64,000 nucleotides of DNA, from the IMG/VR virus record IMGVR_UViG_3300034418_008897, positions 1-64,000 of that record, one strand, 5' to 3'. The notes below the pieces were generated by a model. It was not told where the DNA came from and searched no databases. It saw nothing but the letters and a program-made list of their open reading frames with translations. This stretch comes from a virus. Made by a program: the position numbers and the translations under genes. This document shows, piece by piece, positions 17,326-27,656 of this stretch (position 1 is the stretch's first letter; every line of letters starts with the position of its first letter).

Positions 17326-20300
17326 TTATTGATAATCTTGTGCGTAATTTCCAAATAAATTAATACCATCATAATAAAATACAATAGTATCAATAGCAAA
17401 TGGACTTGTAGTAATAGTAGGTGCTGTACCTCCTGGCCATTTAACAGAACCTCCTGATACTATATAAGTTCCAATATCTACAAAGTTTGCTGATTTTTGA
17501 ATAACCTTTAAGAAGTAAGTTCCACCTGATTGCATATTAGTGAATGTTAAAATTATATTTGCTGTAGCATTAGTCAAATCTAACACCATACTGTTACCGT
17601 TATCACAATTAAAAGTAGCAAGGTTAGTTGTTACTCCTGTAGAGTGTTGAGGAGAATAGAATTGACCATCACTTCTAACATTACCACCAAACCTATTAAG
17701 CTCAGAACCTACTTGGTATACACCATAAACATTAGTTGCTGTACCTTGAATACTAAAAGGCTCTATTCTAATACCTGAAACTGTACCTACAGTATCTCCT
17801 GAAGAGACTCTTAACATTCTAATATGGAAACCATTTGCAAGACCATGATCGTATTGAGTAGCAAAGTCTAATGAATACCCATTTAATGAATCTGAAGTAA
17901 CGTTTAAAAAACTACCTGTAACAGCGTGTATTGATGAAAATGCACCTTTAACTGTAGGTTGTGCAGTTAAACTTAATTGAGACTTTATAGGTGAATATAA
18001 TCTTGTTGCCAAATCATTATCAGAAACAAAACCTGAAACTTGAAAAGTTTGTTTAGAACCACCTGTATGAACACCTATATTCTTAGATATAAGAACTCTA
18101 TCTCCATCATCCTGCATTATTCCATTTACTAAAGTATTAGTAGTTGAATCCCATTTAGGAATTACATTTGCAGTATAACTACCAACGAGTGCATAACCTG
18201 CTGTAGAGTGGTCTCCCCAACCGTATGCTATATCCCATTGACCTACTTTAGGATCTGTAATAGTATTAACACCCATGTCAATATTAAACAAGTTAGCATC
18301 TAATGTACCACCTAATTGTGGGGTTGTATCATCTATTAAGTTAGACATACCACTAACTGCAGGTGTTTGCCAAGAAGCGTTACCGTTTGAATCAGAAGTA
18401 AGGACTTTTCCTGCTGCCTGTAAACCATCAACTAATTTAAGAGAGTAAGCGTTTCCTGAACCACCGTTTGAAGCTTCAAAATATCCGCCAACATTATCAG
18501 ATGAACTATCAATAGAAACTATTGAGTAAACACCATATTGCTTATTAGTTACACCTGTAAAAGTACCTGTAAGTGAAGATAAGTATCCAATATTAGAATC
18601 AGCTACACCATAACCGTTTCCAATATTTGTAACAACACCATTAATTGTTGTTGTAGAAGCAGTTGAAAGACCATACAATTGGAAAGCAGCACCTGTTACA
18701 ATAGAAGTAGTTGAAGAACTACTTATATGTAAACCTACTTGCTTAGATGTAGAAGCAAAAAGCACCGTACCTGGCGAAGGGGCTGTTCCATCTAAACCAA
18801 TATTACCTAATCCATTATCTCTAATAGAGCCACTCTCTAAAGTATTTGTAGTACTGTTCCAACGTGGAACGCGAGTGTCTGAGTAAGTACCTACCTTAGC
18901 GTAAGTTCCTAAATCTGTAACATCAGCCTCTGTAATATCTGCCCAATTAGCTTTACCATCTGACGTAACAGATTTTAAAAACTTACCTATTCCTTGCGTA
19001 CCATCACTTAATCTAACTGAATAAGGATTAGTACCATTAGCTATAAATACACCACCAACGTTTTCAAGAGTAGACCCTGTAGCTACGGCAACTATACCGT
19101 TATTTGTACCTGAATTAATTCCTTGAGTAGATAATTGAAGAGCAGAAGCATTTGATCCCCCTGAATAAGAATTTATATTATACTGTGTGAACTGTAAAGG
19201 ACTTGATATTCTTAAAGTGTTATTTGCATCAGGACTTACATTGATACCTAATGTTGTACCATTATCTCTAATTAATGAATCACCTAATGTACTTCCATCA
19301 GGAGTCCATCTAGCGACATAATTATTAGTGCCTGAACCTTCTGTAAAAGTATTTGTTGTTAAATATGTATGTTGTGCATTTGTTAAATGAAAATATTCTC
19401 CACCAGTCCCACCTTGTATCCCTGAAAGATCATTATGAGCAGTTACATTTGTCGATTTAAATACTAAATCAAATGCAGAATCTACTGATACAGGAGAACT
19501 ATTTCCTTGTTGACAAATTACTCTACCAACAAGTATAGTATGTGATTCTACTAATTCAGGTATAGAAGGAGAAGCTTCTAATTCGGCCGCAGCTAAAGAG
19601 TTATGTTCTTGTCTACCTATAACTTCATATAAATGACTACCAGATTCTATACCTTTATAATACCAATTTGTTACATATTTACCAGAACCTAATGCAACTA
19701 GATTAGTTCCATTATCGTAATTAGTGTTATTAGCAATTCCTGATCCTGCCCCAGTTACAGTTCTATCCCATACTCCTGCTGTATGATAATTAGAAAAAAG
19801 AACATCATCCCAGCTATTAATTGCTGGTGTAATTTCTCTATTAGCGCCATTCCAAATATCTCCAGCAGCAATATTTACTTGAAGTGGGTCATTACCACCT
19901 GTAGTTATTCCTAAGCCACTAGCCCTTTCAAATTTATTAGTTTCATATATTCTATGTAATAATTTATTACTTAAACCAGAACCTTCAAATCCCCAGTCTA
20001 AAATATGTAAAAAATTACCTGCTCTATATAATGTTATATATTTTGCTCTATCTGATCTATTATAATCAGGCTCTGATGTTGTAATAACCCATTGTGGAGA
20101 CCCTAAATTATAATCTAAATATATATAATTTGTTGATTCATCAGTAAGAGCAGTTAATTCAGTGCCTGTTGTACCACCTGCAACTGTATAATTATTAGCA
20201 ACTCCTGTCCAATTTTGATCGTTATAAAGAGTAACATCTACCGTAGGTATAGTAAGAGTACCATCTAAATTATCTGTCCATGTAGAACCAGTATGCAAAA

Positions 20301-20484
20301 TACCATTCGACCCTAAACCATTAAGTTGTATTCCTAATGCTACCCAATTAGACCCATCATAATAATAATTTATACCTGTGCTGTTATCAATTGCTTGATC
20401 ACCAATTGTTGCACTATGTACAGGTACAGAATCGCACATGTAAACTGTAATTCCTTGTTCTAATTTTGAATATACTATTGCCAT
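17326..20484 (-). CDS. Long tail fibre, 1052 aa, with three internal repeats
   Basis: The N-terminus (about 1-60) is a small beta domain typical of fibre attachment (NYYYDGSNWVALG). Three repeats of the type V[PA]RWNSTTNTLESGSIRDNG occur, around residues 390, 545 and 785, each followed by a beta-structured segment. The C-terminus (SGGSVKWPGGTAPTITT, then a short FYYDG segment) is the common end domain of Bacteroidota phage fibres. A trimeric fibre is expected. It is 2 bp from its neighbours on both sides. Function strong at the level of tail fibre; receptor unknown. Confidence 0.75.
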   Translation of the reverse strand: MAIVYSKLEQGITVYMCDSVPVHSATIGDQAIDNSTGINYYYDGSNWVALGIQLNGLGSNGILHTGSTWTDNLDGTLTIPTVDVTLYNDQNWTGVANNYTVAGGTTGTELTALTDESTNYIYLDYNLGSPQWVITTSEPDYNRSDRAKYITLYRAGNFLHILDWGFEGSGLSNKLLHRIYETNKFERASGLGITTGGNDPLQVNIAAGDIWNGANREITPAINSWDDVLFSNYHTAGVWDRTVTGAGSGIANNTNYDNGTNLVALGSGKYVTNWYYKGIESGSHLYEVIGRQEHNSLAAAELEASPSIPELVESHTILVGRVICQQGNSSPVSVDSAFDLVFKSTNVTAHNDLSGIQGGTGGEYFHLTNAQHTYLTTNTFTEGSGTNNYVARWTPDGSTLGDSLIRDNGTTLGINVSPDANNTLRISSPLQFTQYNINSYSGGSNASALQLSTQGINSGTNNGIVAVATGSTLENVGGVFIANGTNPYSVRLSDGTQGIGKFLKSVTSDGKANWADITEADVTDLGTYAKVGTYSDTRVPRWNSTTNTLESGSIRDNGLGNIGLDGTAPSPGTVLFASTSKQVGLHISSSSTTSIVTGAAFQLYGLSTASTTTINGVVTNIGNGYGVADSNIGYLSSLTGTFTGVTNKQYGVYSIVSIDSSSDNVGGYFEASNGGSGNAYSLKLVDGLQAAGKVLTSDSNGNASWQTPAVSGMSNLIDDTTPQLGGTLDANLFNIDMGVNTITDPKVGQWDIAYGWGDHSTAGYALVGSYTANVIPKWDSTTNTLVNGIMQDDGDRVLISKNIGVHTGGSKQTFQVSGFVSDNDLATRLYSPIKSQLSLTAQPTVKGAFSSIHAVTGSFLNVTSDSLNGYSLDFATQYDHGLANGFHIRMLRVSSGDTVGTVSGIRIEPFSIQGTATNVYGVYQVGSELNRFGGNVRSDGQFYSPQHSTGVTTNLATFNCDNGNSMVLDLTNATANIILTFTNMQSGGTYFLKVIQKSANFVDIGTYIVSGGSVKWPGGTAPTITTSPFAIDTIVFYYDGINLFGNYAQDYQ

Positions 20485-20486
20485 AA

Positions 20487-20807
20487 TTAACTATTTAATA
20501 ATTGTGTACACAATAAACTAACAGCATCTACAATTGGTTTATCATCACCTAAATCACTCACTTCTAATCTTACTACATCACCTTCATTCGGTTCTAAATC
20601 CCATGTATTACTTTCTGCTGTATGAACAATATATTTAATATCCGCAACTTTAGTTAATGCAAAAGTCTTAAGATTATCTAATACTGTTTTTTGTTCTGTT
20701 GTTAATTCAGAGTAGAATCGTGGAGTAGGGGTTAATTCTTCATTATCAGCAATAATCATTAACACTCCATCACTATCTCTATATACTATTTGTTTTACTG
20801 TTTCCAT
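20487..20807 (-). CDS. Small tail-associated protein with TEQKTVLDN motif, 106 aa
   Basis: Soluble alpha/beta protein of unknown family. It shares the motif TTEQKTVLDNLKTF (about 36-49) with the C-terminus of the 93-aa protein encoded 2 kb upstream (MTAEQKTVLDNFI). It lies between the 671-aa spike and the 1052-aa fibre. A role as spike adaptor or folding partner is inferred from this pairing. Confidence 0.55.
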   Translation of the reverse strand: METVKQIVYRDSDGVLMIIADNEELTPTPRFYSELTTEQKTVLDNLKTFALTKVADIKYIVHTAESNTWDLEPNEGDVVRLEVSDLGDDKPIVDAVSLLCTQLLNS

Positions 20808-20833
20808 GTGTTAAATATATTAACTTTTATTTA

Positions 20834-22849
20834 TTAAAAATCGTAACTTGTATCTTCATAAGTTGTACCTCCAACTAAAATGTTTGGTGCGTATGCTGTT
20901 CCGTAGGTTGTATCTGAAAAAGTATCTGCTAATCTAAACCCTGCTGCACCGTTTGTAACTACTCCAAAATTCATAACATCTTGTGCTGTCCCAGTATTAG
21001 ATGTTATTTGTAATGGTGCTAACCCATTTGCCACTTTTAAATATGGTTGTCCTTTTAATATGACTGTTGAAGTATCTGATTGCTTCCATATTAAACCTGA
21101 TTTTGAACCTGCTTGTGAGCATATAATCTTACCACCGTCTACAAACAGTTTACCACCAGCACTTACTTTTATTGCAGGTGTAGTTGTACTATTTTCAGTT
21201 CCAATTTTTCTAAAAAGTTCTATTGTACCACCATTAAGATTTACAGTTCCTGTTAAAACAGAAGTGTACCATTGACTATATGACCAACCTAAATAACAAT
21301 TACTTGGGATATTTAATGTACCTGCTAAATTACCTATAAACTTACAGAAAAATCTACCTGTAACAGTCATTTCACAACCTGCACCTATAGTAACTCCTGT
21401 ACAATTCTCCCCGCTAAAAGAGTCATAATTTCCAGAATTTTCAATATATAACTTACATGTACCACTTAATGATATACCTGATATACCATTTGCTATAGTG
21501 TTACTTCTCCCAGGTGTTATTATACCGATTGATGAACTTGCACCAATATAAGTACCTTGAAATGCAAGAACATTTACTAAACTATTATTGGTTATTGTAC
21601 CTATTGTTGTACCGCTAAATACAGCAAACCCAGTTGAACCTGAACCTGAGCCACCACTAACATTGATATTTGTATATCTTATATTACCGCTAAATACTGA
21701 ATCAGAGTAGCCATTGCCAGACTGTGCTTCTAGCGTAGTTCCGGACATATCACCTGTAAAATTCAATCCTGCAGTATAGTTGAATATATTAATACTTCCT
21801 ATTACTTTATCATTAACTGTTGCACCTGTTGATGTAGATTTAAAATCAAAAGCATTAACTGATGAAGGAGTTTGTGTTATACCCCAAGAATATAAATATC
21901 CCCTATTAATAGATATTCCACCAAGTAAGCCATATTTATTACCCTTCCAGTATATATTTCCATTAGTGTCAAACCATGCGATAGAACCTAGATTTGCTAT
22001 AAAATTAGGACAGTCTATGTTAATTGTATTAAAACTTTGTACACCGAAAAAGTATAATTGGTTACCTGTACCAATAGAGTAATAATCATGTAATGTAATT
22101 GATATGTCTGCTGTTCCTGATACTGAATTACTGTAATACAACACAGAAGAACTACTTGTCCCTTTTAAATATCCACCATTAACTTTAAAATTAACATTTG
22201 ATACGGATAATCTTTCAAACAATCTACCTGAAAATGCTATAGTAGAACTACCAAAATCATAACTAATTGCTTCTTTATACCAATTTCCAGTAGCAACAAA
22301 ACTACCGTTTAAAACTAACGTATAAGCCTTGTACCAAGTTAATGTTGTTCCTACAACAGTTGATGTAGTTGCTTTAGAAATTGTTATAGTGTTTAAATCG
22401 CCCCCCTCATTTCCCTTAGAAACAATTGTTGTACCATAAGCAACACCACTACCAACAATATACATACCTACTTCTAATGTAGCATTATCAGCATCTGAAA
22501 TACCACTAATAGTAGTATTAGTGTTAGTATTACCAGTAATAGTTGCTGTATTGTTAATTTGTGTTAAAGCGTATTCAGGTGTTAAGAAAGGTTTTGACAG
22601 ATCACCGCTAGTAGCCTCATCAACTCCACTTACTGAATCTACATATAAAATTTGAGCTTGTGAAGTAGATGTTTCAGGTGCATAAGCTCCTATTACAACT
22701 CCATTAGTATCTTTATAATTTACTATTTCTGTTGCTATATCATAAAAATAAGTGTCATTAGGAACACTAGCCCAGTCTGCTGAATCAGCTGTAGTATGAG
22801 TGTATTTAACACCCGCTACCATTTTTGTTGTTATTGCAGTTACTGCCAT
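20834..22849 (-). CDS. Tail spike, right-handed beta-helix type, 671 aa
   Basis: After an N-terminal domain of about 80 residues the protein has YVDSVSGVDEATSGDLSKPF (about 89-108), a common lead-in to pectate-lyase-like helices (order x-V-x-x-x-x-G-x-x). A long run of short beta repeats follows, rich in Gly, Ser, Thr and Asn up to the end. No catalytic triad could be picked by eye. The genes on either side are the two homologous small proteins. A trimeric spike that binds or trims host surface polysaccharide is likely. Confidence 0.7.
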   Translation of the reverse strand: MAVTAITTKMVAGVKYTHTTADSADWASVPNDTYFYDIATEIVNYKDTNGVVIGAYAPETSTSQAQILYVDSVSGVDEATSGDLSKPFLTPEYALTQINNTATITGNTNTNTTISGISDADNATLEVGMYIVGSGVAYGTTIVSKGNEGGDLNTITISKATTSTVVGTTLTWYKAYTLVLNGSFVATGNWYKEAISYDFGSSTIAFSGRLFERLSVSNVNFKVNGGYLKGTSSSSVLYYSNSVSGTADISITLHDYYSIGTGNQLYFFGVQSFNTINIDCPNFIANLGSIAWFDTNGNIYWKGNKYGLLGGISINRGYLYSWGITQTPSSVNAFDFKSTSTGATVNDKVIGSINIFNYTAGLNFTGDMSGTTLEAQSGNGYSDSVFSGNIRYTNINVSGGSGSGSTGFAVFSGTTIGTITNNSLVNVLAFQGTYIGASSSIGIITPGRSNTIANGISGISLSGTCKLYIENSGNYDSFSGENCTGVTIGAGCEMTVTGRFFCKFIGNLAGTLNIPSNCYLGWSYSQWYTSVLTGTVNLNGGTIELFRKIGTENSTTTPAIKVSAGGKLFVDGGKIICSQAGSKSGLIWKQSDTSTVILKGQPYLKVANGLAPLQITSNTGTAQDVMNFGVVTNGAAGFRLADTFSDTTYGTAYAPNILVGGTTYEDTSYDF

Positions 22850-22851
22850 TT

Positions 22852-23133
22852 TTAAATATTATTAGATGTTATAAAATTATCTAAAACTGTTTTTTGTTCC
22901 GCAGTCATAGAATCGTAATCTAATTCTACAACACTTTCAGGAATACCCATTTTTATATTATAGAATTTTATTATTCTTTTAATCGGTTGATTAACATTAA
23001 TTGTTAATAAATCTTGCGTGTCCATAAAAGTAGATTCAAATGTAGTGTCATTAAAAGTTGTGCCTGCTTGTTGTTGCATATCAGCATCGTATCTATATAC
23101 AACATTTTCTATTATGTCAAATTTTTCTGTCAT
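22852..23133 (-). CDS. Small tail-associated protein with AEQKTVLDN motif, 93 aa
   Basis: Soluble protein, unknown family, paralogous to the 106-aa protein in the short motif MTAEQKTVLDNFI near its C-terminus. Its start overlaps the stop of the 423-aa beta-helix protein by one base, and its stop is 2 bp from the next spike start. Location between two spikes suggests an adaptor or chaperone. Confidence 0.55.
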   Translation of the reverse strand: MTEKFDIIENVVYRYDADMQQQAGTTFNDTTFESTFMDTQDLLTINVNQPIKRIIKFYNIKMGIPESVVELDYDSMTAEQKTVLDNFITSNNI

Positions 23134-24404
23134 TATATTAAAATATTACCTTGTGAATCACTTGTGTTTGTAATTGTCTGTGTTACATTTGCTGTATTAA
23201 CAGGTGTAGTTGAACCAATAAATGTGTTATTAGCGATTGCAGAAGTTGTTCCACCTGATGCTGTTAAACAGTATGCACTAGCATCAGAAACTTGTAGTAC
23301 ATTATTCTGAATATAGCAAAATGTTGCACCAACTGTACCACCAATTGCATGACCACCAGCATTTGCCCAACCAGATTTAATTGTACAATTTTGTATAGTT
23401 CCTAATCTGCCAGTTAATGCAACATTTGAAGTTGATTCTATAACTGAATTTCTTAATATACAAGAACCTGCAAAAAATGTATAATAACCAACACCTGATG
23501 AAGACTTTACATGGCAATTATCTAATTGACTAGACGAAGCACCATAATTACTTGTTGAAATGCCTATAGAATTTTTAAAAGCTCCACCACCTAGACCAGC
23601 ACCACTTGTAGATATACCGACAGAATTATACCCAAAATTACTAACAATACCACTTCCACTTGTTGAACGCCCTATACAATTAGATACAACACCATTACAA
23701 GTTATAGCTGTCACAGATATAGATATACCAGTACAATCATAACAATTACCAGTAGGGTTAGTTATACCTGAACCTGTACCATAACTTTCAGCAAAACAAT
23801 TATACATTGTAGAACTAACTGTTCCTGTTAATGCATTACCATATGCTCTAACATTTAATCCTTTAATTGTACATCTAACAACAACACCTGTACCATAGTC
23901 ATTATCACAATACACACTACTAAATTCAACAACAGATATATCAAAATTTGAATAAAAACAATAACCTGTTTCGCCTATTGCTCTCCCTGTTCTTAGAACA
24001 TTAAGATTTTTAACTTTACATCTTGTTGAATTAGGTACAGTAAAAGCATTAGTTGCATCATCAACACTTAAAGTGTATGTATGACCATTACCATTTATTG
24101 TAACTTCATTTTTTAATGTTATTGTAACACTACCAGTTTCCTCAACATCAGCAAACATTTCAATAGTATCGCCGCTAACTGCCGCAGCCATTGCAAGAGT
24201 TAATGTTGCATAATAAGTGTATTTACCATTTCCGTCAGATATACCAAAAACACCTGTAGGTATTAAAGTAGAAACTAAACCACTGTTAACACCACCATTA
24301 GCATCTACTCCTAATAGTTTTACTATAGGATCTGCAGAGTAATCTTGCTCTATTAAAGCAGTGTTTACTTTTAATAACCCTTTTATATATTTAACTAAAG
24401 ACAT
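23133..24404 (-). CDS. Cysteine-rich beta-helix spike, 423 aa
   Basis: The segment YTYYATLTLAMAAAVSGDTIEMFADV (in parts, about 63-88) is the usual entry to a parallel beta-helix. It is followed by regular rungs with NxxV/I and G/S/T turns, many containing Cys (CKVKNLNV, CFYSN, CTIKG, CYDCTG). Such internal Cys or Asn stacking is typical of long beta-helices. No catalytic residues recognised. A short basic/hydrophobic N-terminus (MSLVKYIKGLLKVN) probably docks it to the tail. Confidence 0.65.
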   Translation of the reverse strand: MSLVKYIKGLLKVNTALIEQDYSADPIVKLLGVDANGGVNSGLVSTLIPTGVFGISDGNGKYTYYATLTLAMAAAVSGDTIEMFADVEETGSVTITLKNEVTINGNGHTYTLSVDDATNAFTVPNSTRCKVKNLNVLRTGRAIGETGYCFYSNFDISVVEFSSVYCDNDYGTGVVVRCTIKGLNVRAYGNALTGTVSSTMYNCFAESYGTGSGITNPTGNCYDCTGISISVTAITCNGVVSNCIGRSTSGSGIVSNFGYNSVGISTSGAGLGGGAFKNSIGISTSNYGASSSQLDNCHVKSSSGVGYYTFFAGSCILRNSVIESTSNVALTGRLGTIQNCTIKSGWANAGGHAIGGTVGATFCYIQNNVLQVSDASAYCLTASGGTTSAIANNTFIGSTTPVNTANVTQTITNTSDSQGNILI

Positions 24405-24406
24405 AA

Positions 24407-24664
24407 TTATAATTCTTTAAAATATTTTAGTATATTATCTTCTATATATAAATCACCTGGTAAAAATTTAGGCTTAATATCTAAAGTAATCTCTGAAGGA
24501 AAAATTATTTCTTTCTCACCTTCTAAAACTATCTCTTCCCCTAAATAGTTATATATAGTTTCACCAACAATAAAAGCTATTTGTAGTTCTTTATTTGCTA
24601 AATAATCTAATCCTTCCTCTAAAGAATTGAATTTTAATAATATTATGAATTCTTTTTCTAACAT
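24407..24664 (-). CDS. Small tail-associated protein, 85 aa
   Basis: A soluble acidic protein of unknown family, with a helical N-terminal half and beta-like C-terminal half ending in KYFKEL. It lies 1-2 bp from the 767-aa spike upstream and the 423-aa spike downstream. As with the 93-, 106- and 76-aa genes, position suggests a spike partner. Confidence 0.5.
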   Translation of the reverse strand: MLEKEFIILLKFNSLEEGLDYLANKELQIAFIVGETIYNYLGEEIVLEGEKEIIFPSEITLDIKPKFLPGDLYIEDNILKYFKEL

Positions 24665-24665
24665 A

Positions 24666-26969
24666 TTAGTAAATTAAATCTGTTAATATTGTTATTTCTC
24701 CTAATAAATTTGTTATCGTATAATTTGTATTTACTAAAGTATTAGATGATATAACTGAATTAGTACCTGCATATTCTATGCCGTCCCCTGTATTTGAATA
24801 AATACTAGAGTTTAAAATCTGTAAATCTCCGTTGTTAGTTGAGTTTGTTAAAGTATTATTTGTACCTAAATTTACTATATTACTGTTTAATATTGCAACA
24901 TTTAAATATTTACCATCAGCTCCAACATTTACATCACTATTTAATTTTAAAACAGTATTTATAAAGCTTAAGCTAGATAAAGTTGTAGAAGTGTTGTTAT
25001 ACAATTCTGCTCCTGTCACTGTAGATTCTATATTAGAATTAGTGAACAAAGTAATAGATCCGTTTTTAGTGTCGGTTAAAGAAGCAAACTTACCTTCTAT
25101 ATTACCTTTAAAAATAACTTTATTATTTGCACCGAAATTTATAAATAAAGTATTTGTAGTATCAGTAGTACCTTCTACTTTAATATTACCTTCTATATTT
25201 ATACTATTATTAGAACAGTAACCAGATCCAAAAGCACCATTTGCGCAATGTACAATAGTTTTGCCACTTCCTGTGTTAGTTTTTAAAATTATATTTCCTT
25301 TGTAATTTATTACACTATTAGGGCCTATCATTTCAAAAAGAGAACCACCAAAACTATTTTCATAAGCTTCTTCTAAATCTCCGTAGATATTTAAAACAAA
25401 ATCTGATAAAGAAGATGGATCGAATACTTCAGTTATTACGCCATTACCATAAGTAGCTGTATTTCTATCAAAAAGTATTTTATCTATTTTTATATTTATG
25501 TTTTTATGTTTAACCTCTCTAAGCCTTATTAAGTTTTTAGTTAAGTTAGAACAATATTTACCTGTAAAATTAATAATAGAAGAATCAGAAAAAGTTGATC
25601 TTATATAAAAAGGGTAACCAAATCCTACTATACTAACATAATTATAATATCTTCTTTCCGTATTTATATTTATAAATACTTCAGCGTCAGTACCAGCACC
25701 CATAATAAAATACATAGAACCAGCTCCACCGTTACCGCCAGAATAACTAAAATATTCTTCTTGACAATTTATATTTAAATTGATAGAAGTAGCAGCAGTA
25801 TTACTTTTTACTATAGTAATAATATCATTATGGTCACTATATAAAGTTTTTAATTCTACATTAAAAGTATAACCACCGTCAGTAGCTGCGTCGCTAAGTA
25901 AAAAATAACCTTTACCGTTGCTACTATCAGGACCGTTACCATAGTTATAAAATTCTAAATAACCTTCTACAGTACAAGTTTCCCCTGAAACAACTCTACA
26001 ATCAAATAAAGATAAATTTTCCCCAGCAGAATTTTCGTTATGAATTTCTATTTTACAATTAGGTTCAAAGTAATAAGTAACTCCATCTTTCCATAAATCT
26101 ATCTCTGCTTGTCTTCCATTCCATTGATTAGAAGTAGAGTTTCTATTATCGTAAACAATAGTCTGAGAGAAAACATAAATTAAATCTCCTGAAGTAGCTG
26201 CAGTTTTAGCTGCGTATAAAGTAGCATAAGGGTAATTAATATTTCCTTTTTGTGCTAAAGAATTGTCCCCATTTTCAGAAACGTATAATATATTTCCTAA
26301 GTTTAAATATTTAAGATCTTTAAATACTATATTATCAGTATTAACTACAGGTAACTCTGTTATTTGTTCATAAATTCTACCTGTACTTTCTACTTTCCAT
26401 AATCTGAAATAAAACTCACTTGTTTTATTCGAGATTCTTGTTAATATCCAACCTTCAGTAGCTCCATCACCAATTCTAGTTAATTCATAATCCCCATTAT
26501 AAAATTGAGAGGTTTGATCTTTTACCAATACTTTCATACCTAAAAAAGGCGTTACACCTTGTAAAGTAGGGAAAATATCTGTTCCTAATGCATTAAGAGA
26601 GTTATTAGAAATATTAAAAGGGCCGATTAATTCCCCCACAGTCTCTACATCTACATAAGCTAAAGAAGGACTATAATTTGCTTCTACAAAATTAAAAGAT
26701 CTATTTGAATAGTCTATACCGTTAGCTTGTATATTAACTGGGTACGTAATACTAGCAGGTAAAACGCCTGTAGAAGATTCTTTCCAAATGTATTCTTGTT
26801 CTTCTTCTACTACATAAACTTTCATACCTTCATAATATCTAAAAGCCTCAAAATTTGAGGCCCCTAAATCAATTAATTCAGCTAAAGTATTAAATACTAG
26901 TCTATCATCAATAGGAGTTTGACTACCAACCCTCCAACCAGTAGATATAATTTTTTTGTTATCGTCCAT
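24666..26969 (-). CDS. Tail spike, beta-helix, 767 aa
   Basis: The N-terminal domain (PIDDRLVFNTLAELIDLG ... VYVVEEEQEYIWKESS, about 20-65) is a fibre attachment domain shared in outline with the 515-aa fibre (SPLDSRLAPLALIADL). After a second small domain, ILYVSENGDNSLAQKGNINY (about 225-244) begins a beta-helix that runs to the C-terminus with regular Asn- and Ile-rich rungs. No enzyme active site recognised. The start overlaps the stop of the 228-aa gene by one base. Confidence 0.7.
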   Translation of the reverse strand: MDDNKKIISTGWRVGSQTPIDDRLVFNTLAELIDLGASNFEAFRYYEGMKVYVVEEEQEYIWKESSTGVLPASITYPVNIQANGIDYSNRSFNFVEANYSPSLAYVDVETVGELIGPFNISNNSLNALGTDIFPTLQGVTPFLGMKVLVKDQTSQFYNGDYELTRIGDGATEGWILTRISNKTSEFYFRLWKVESTGRIYEQITELPVVNTDNIVFKDLKYLNLGNILYVSENGDNSLAQKGNINYPYATLYAAKTAATSGDLIYVFSQTIVYDNRNSTSNQWNGRQAEIDLWKDGVTYYFEPNCKIEIHNENSAGENLSLFDCRVVSGETCTVEGYLEFYNYGNGPDSSNGKGYFLLSDAATDGGYTFNVELKTLYSDHNDIITIVKSNTAATSINLNINCQEEYFSYSGGNGGAGSMYFIMGAGTDAEVFININTERRYYNYVSIVGFGYPFYIRSTFSDSSIINFTGKYCSNLTKNLIRLREVKHKNINIKIDKILFDRNTATYGNGVITEVFDPSSLSDFVLNIYGDLEEAYENSFGGSLFEMIGPNSVINYKGNIILKTNTGSGKTIVHCANGAFGSGYCSNNSINIEGNIKVEGTTDTTNTLFINFGANNKVIFKGNIEGKFASLTDTKNGSITLFTNSNIESTVTGAELYNNTSTTLSSLSFINTVLKLNSDVNVGADGKYLNVAILNSNIVNLGTNNTLTNSTNNGDLQILNSSIYSNTGDGIEYAGTNSVISSNTLVNTNYTITNLLGEITILTDLIY

Positions 26970-27655
26970 TAGTAAACTAATTTATAGCGGTAAACAGCTG
27001 GTGTTAATGCTAGTTTTGAAACATATATTTTTCTGCTATTAGAAGCATCTACTATTGTATTAAATTCGCTTAATACACTAGAATCAGTATTATCTGAAAT
27101 ATCTAATAAAGTACCGAAAGAATCAGGTACTACAATAACAATTCTACCTGTATTAACTGCTGTAATAGTAAACAAATTAATAGACTGTAACTGAGATAAA
27201 TCCGTCAAAGTACCTTCTATAGCTGGTGTTAAATCTCCAGGAATAGTGATATCATCACCAGGTAGAGCTAATTGACCAACTAAAGTTTTAGCCAATACAG
27301 TTACATTTACTGTAGCATTAGTAGTAAAGTTAGAACCATTAGCATCTTGATAATCTATAATTAATGTATAAGTATAAACACCAACTGTAGTAGGCTCTGC
27401 AAGTAAAACATGGCTAATAGTATTACCAAATCCTGAAATTAAAGAAACATTAGAAGAATCTCTTAAATCCCAAGTAATGCTTACTCCATCATTAGGAGTA
27501 ATAACACCATCTATAGTAACAGAAATAGGAGTATCTGATTCATAATAATAGTCAGGTGTAGCTGTCAATATAGCAGTAGGTGCAGCAAAGCCACTCACGC
27601 TATTACTAGAAAAGCTATTATCTAAAATATTTTTTAATTGTCTTGCGCTAATCAT
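26969..27655 (-). CDS. Tail-fibre associated beta-sandwich protein, 228 aa
   Basis: The region from about residue 30 to 120 looks like an Ig-like/PKD-type domain (DGVSITWDLRDSSNVSL, then TYTLIIDYQDANGSNF). A C-terminal domain (GRIVIVVPDSFGTLLDIS) is paralogous to the C-terminus of the 232-aa protein upstream (GRIYIVMPVGTSPIVSVT). The two genes each precede a larger fibre gene, so they probably form matching adaptors. Confidence 0.6.
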   Translation of the reverse strand: MISARQLKNILDNSFSSNSVSGFAAPTAILTATPDYYYESDTPISVTIDGVITPNDGVSITWDLRDSSNVSLISGFGNTISHVLLAEPTTVGVYTYTLIIDYQDANGSNFTTNATVNVTVLAKTLVGQLALPGDDITIPGDLTPAIEGTLTDLSQLQSINLFTITAVNTGRIVIVVPDSFGTLLDISDNTDSSVLSEFNTIVDASNSRKIYVSKLALTPAVYRYKLVY

Positions 27656-27656
27656 T

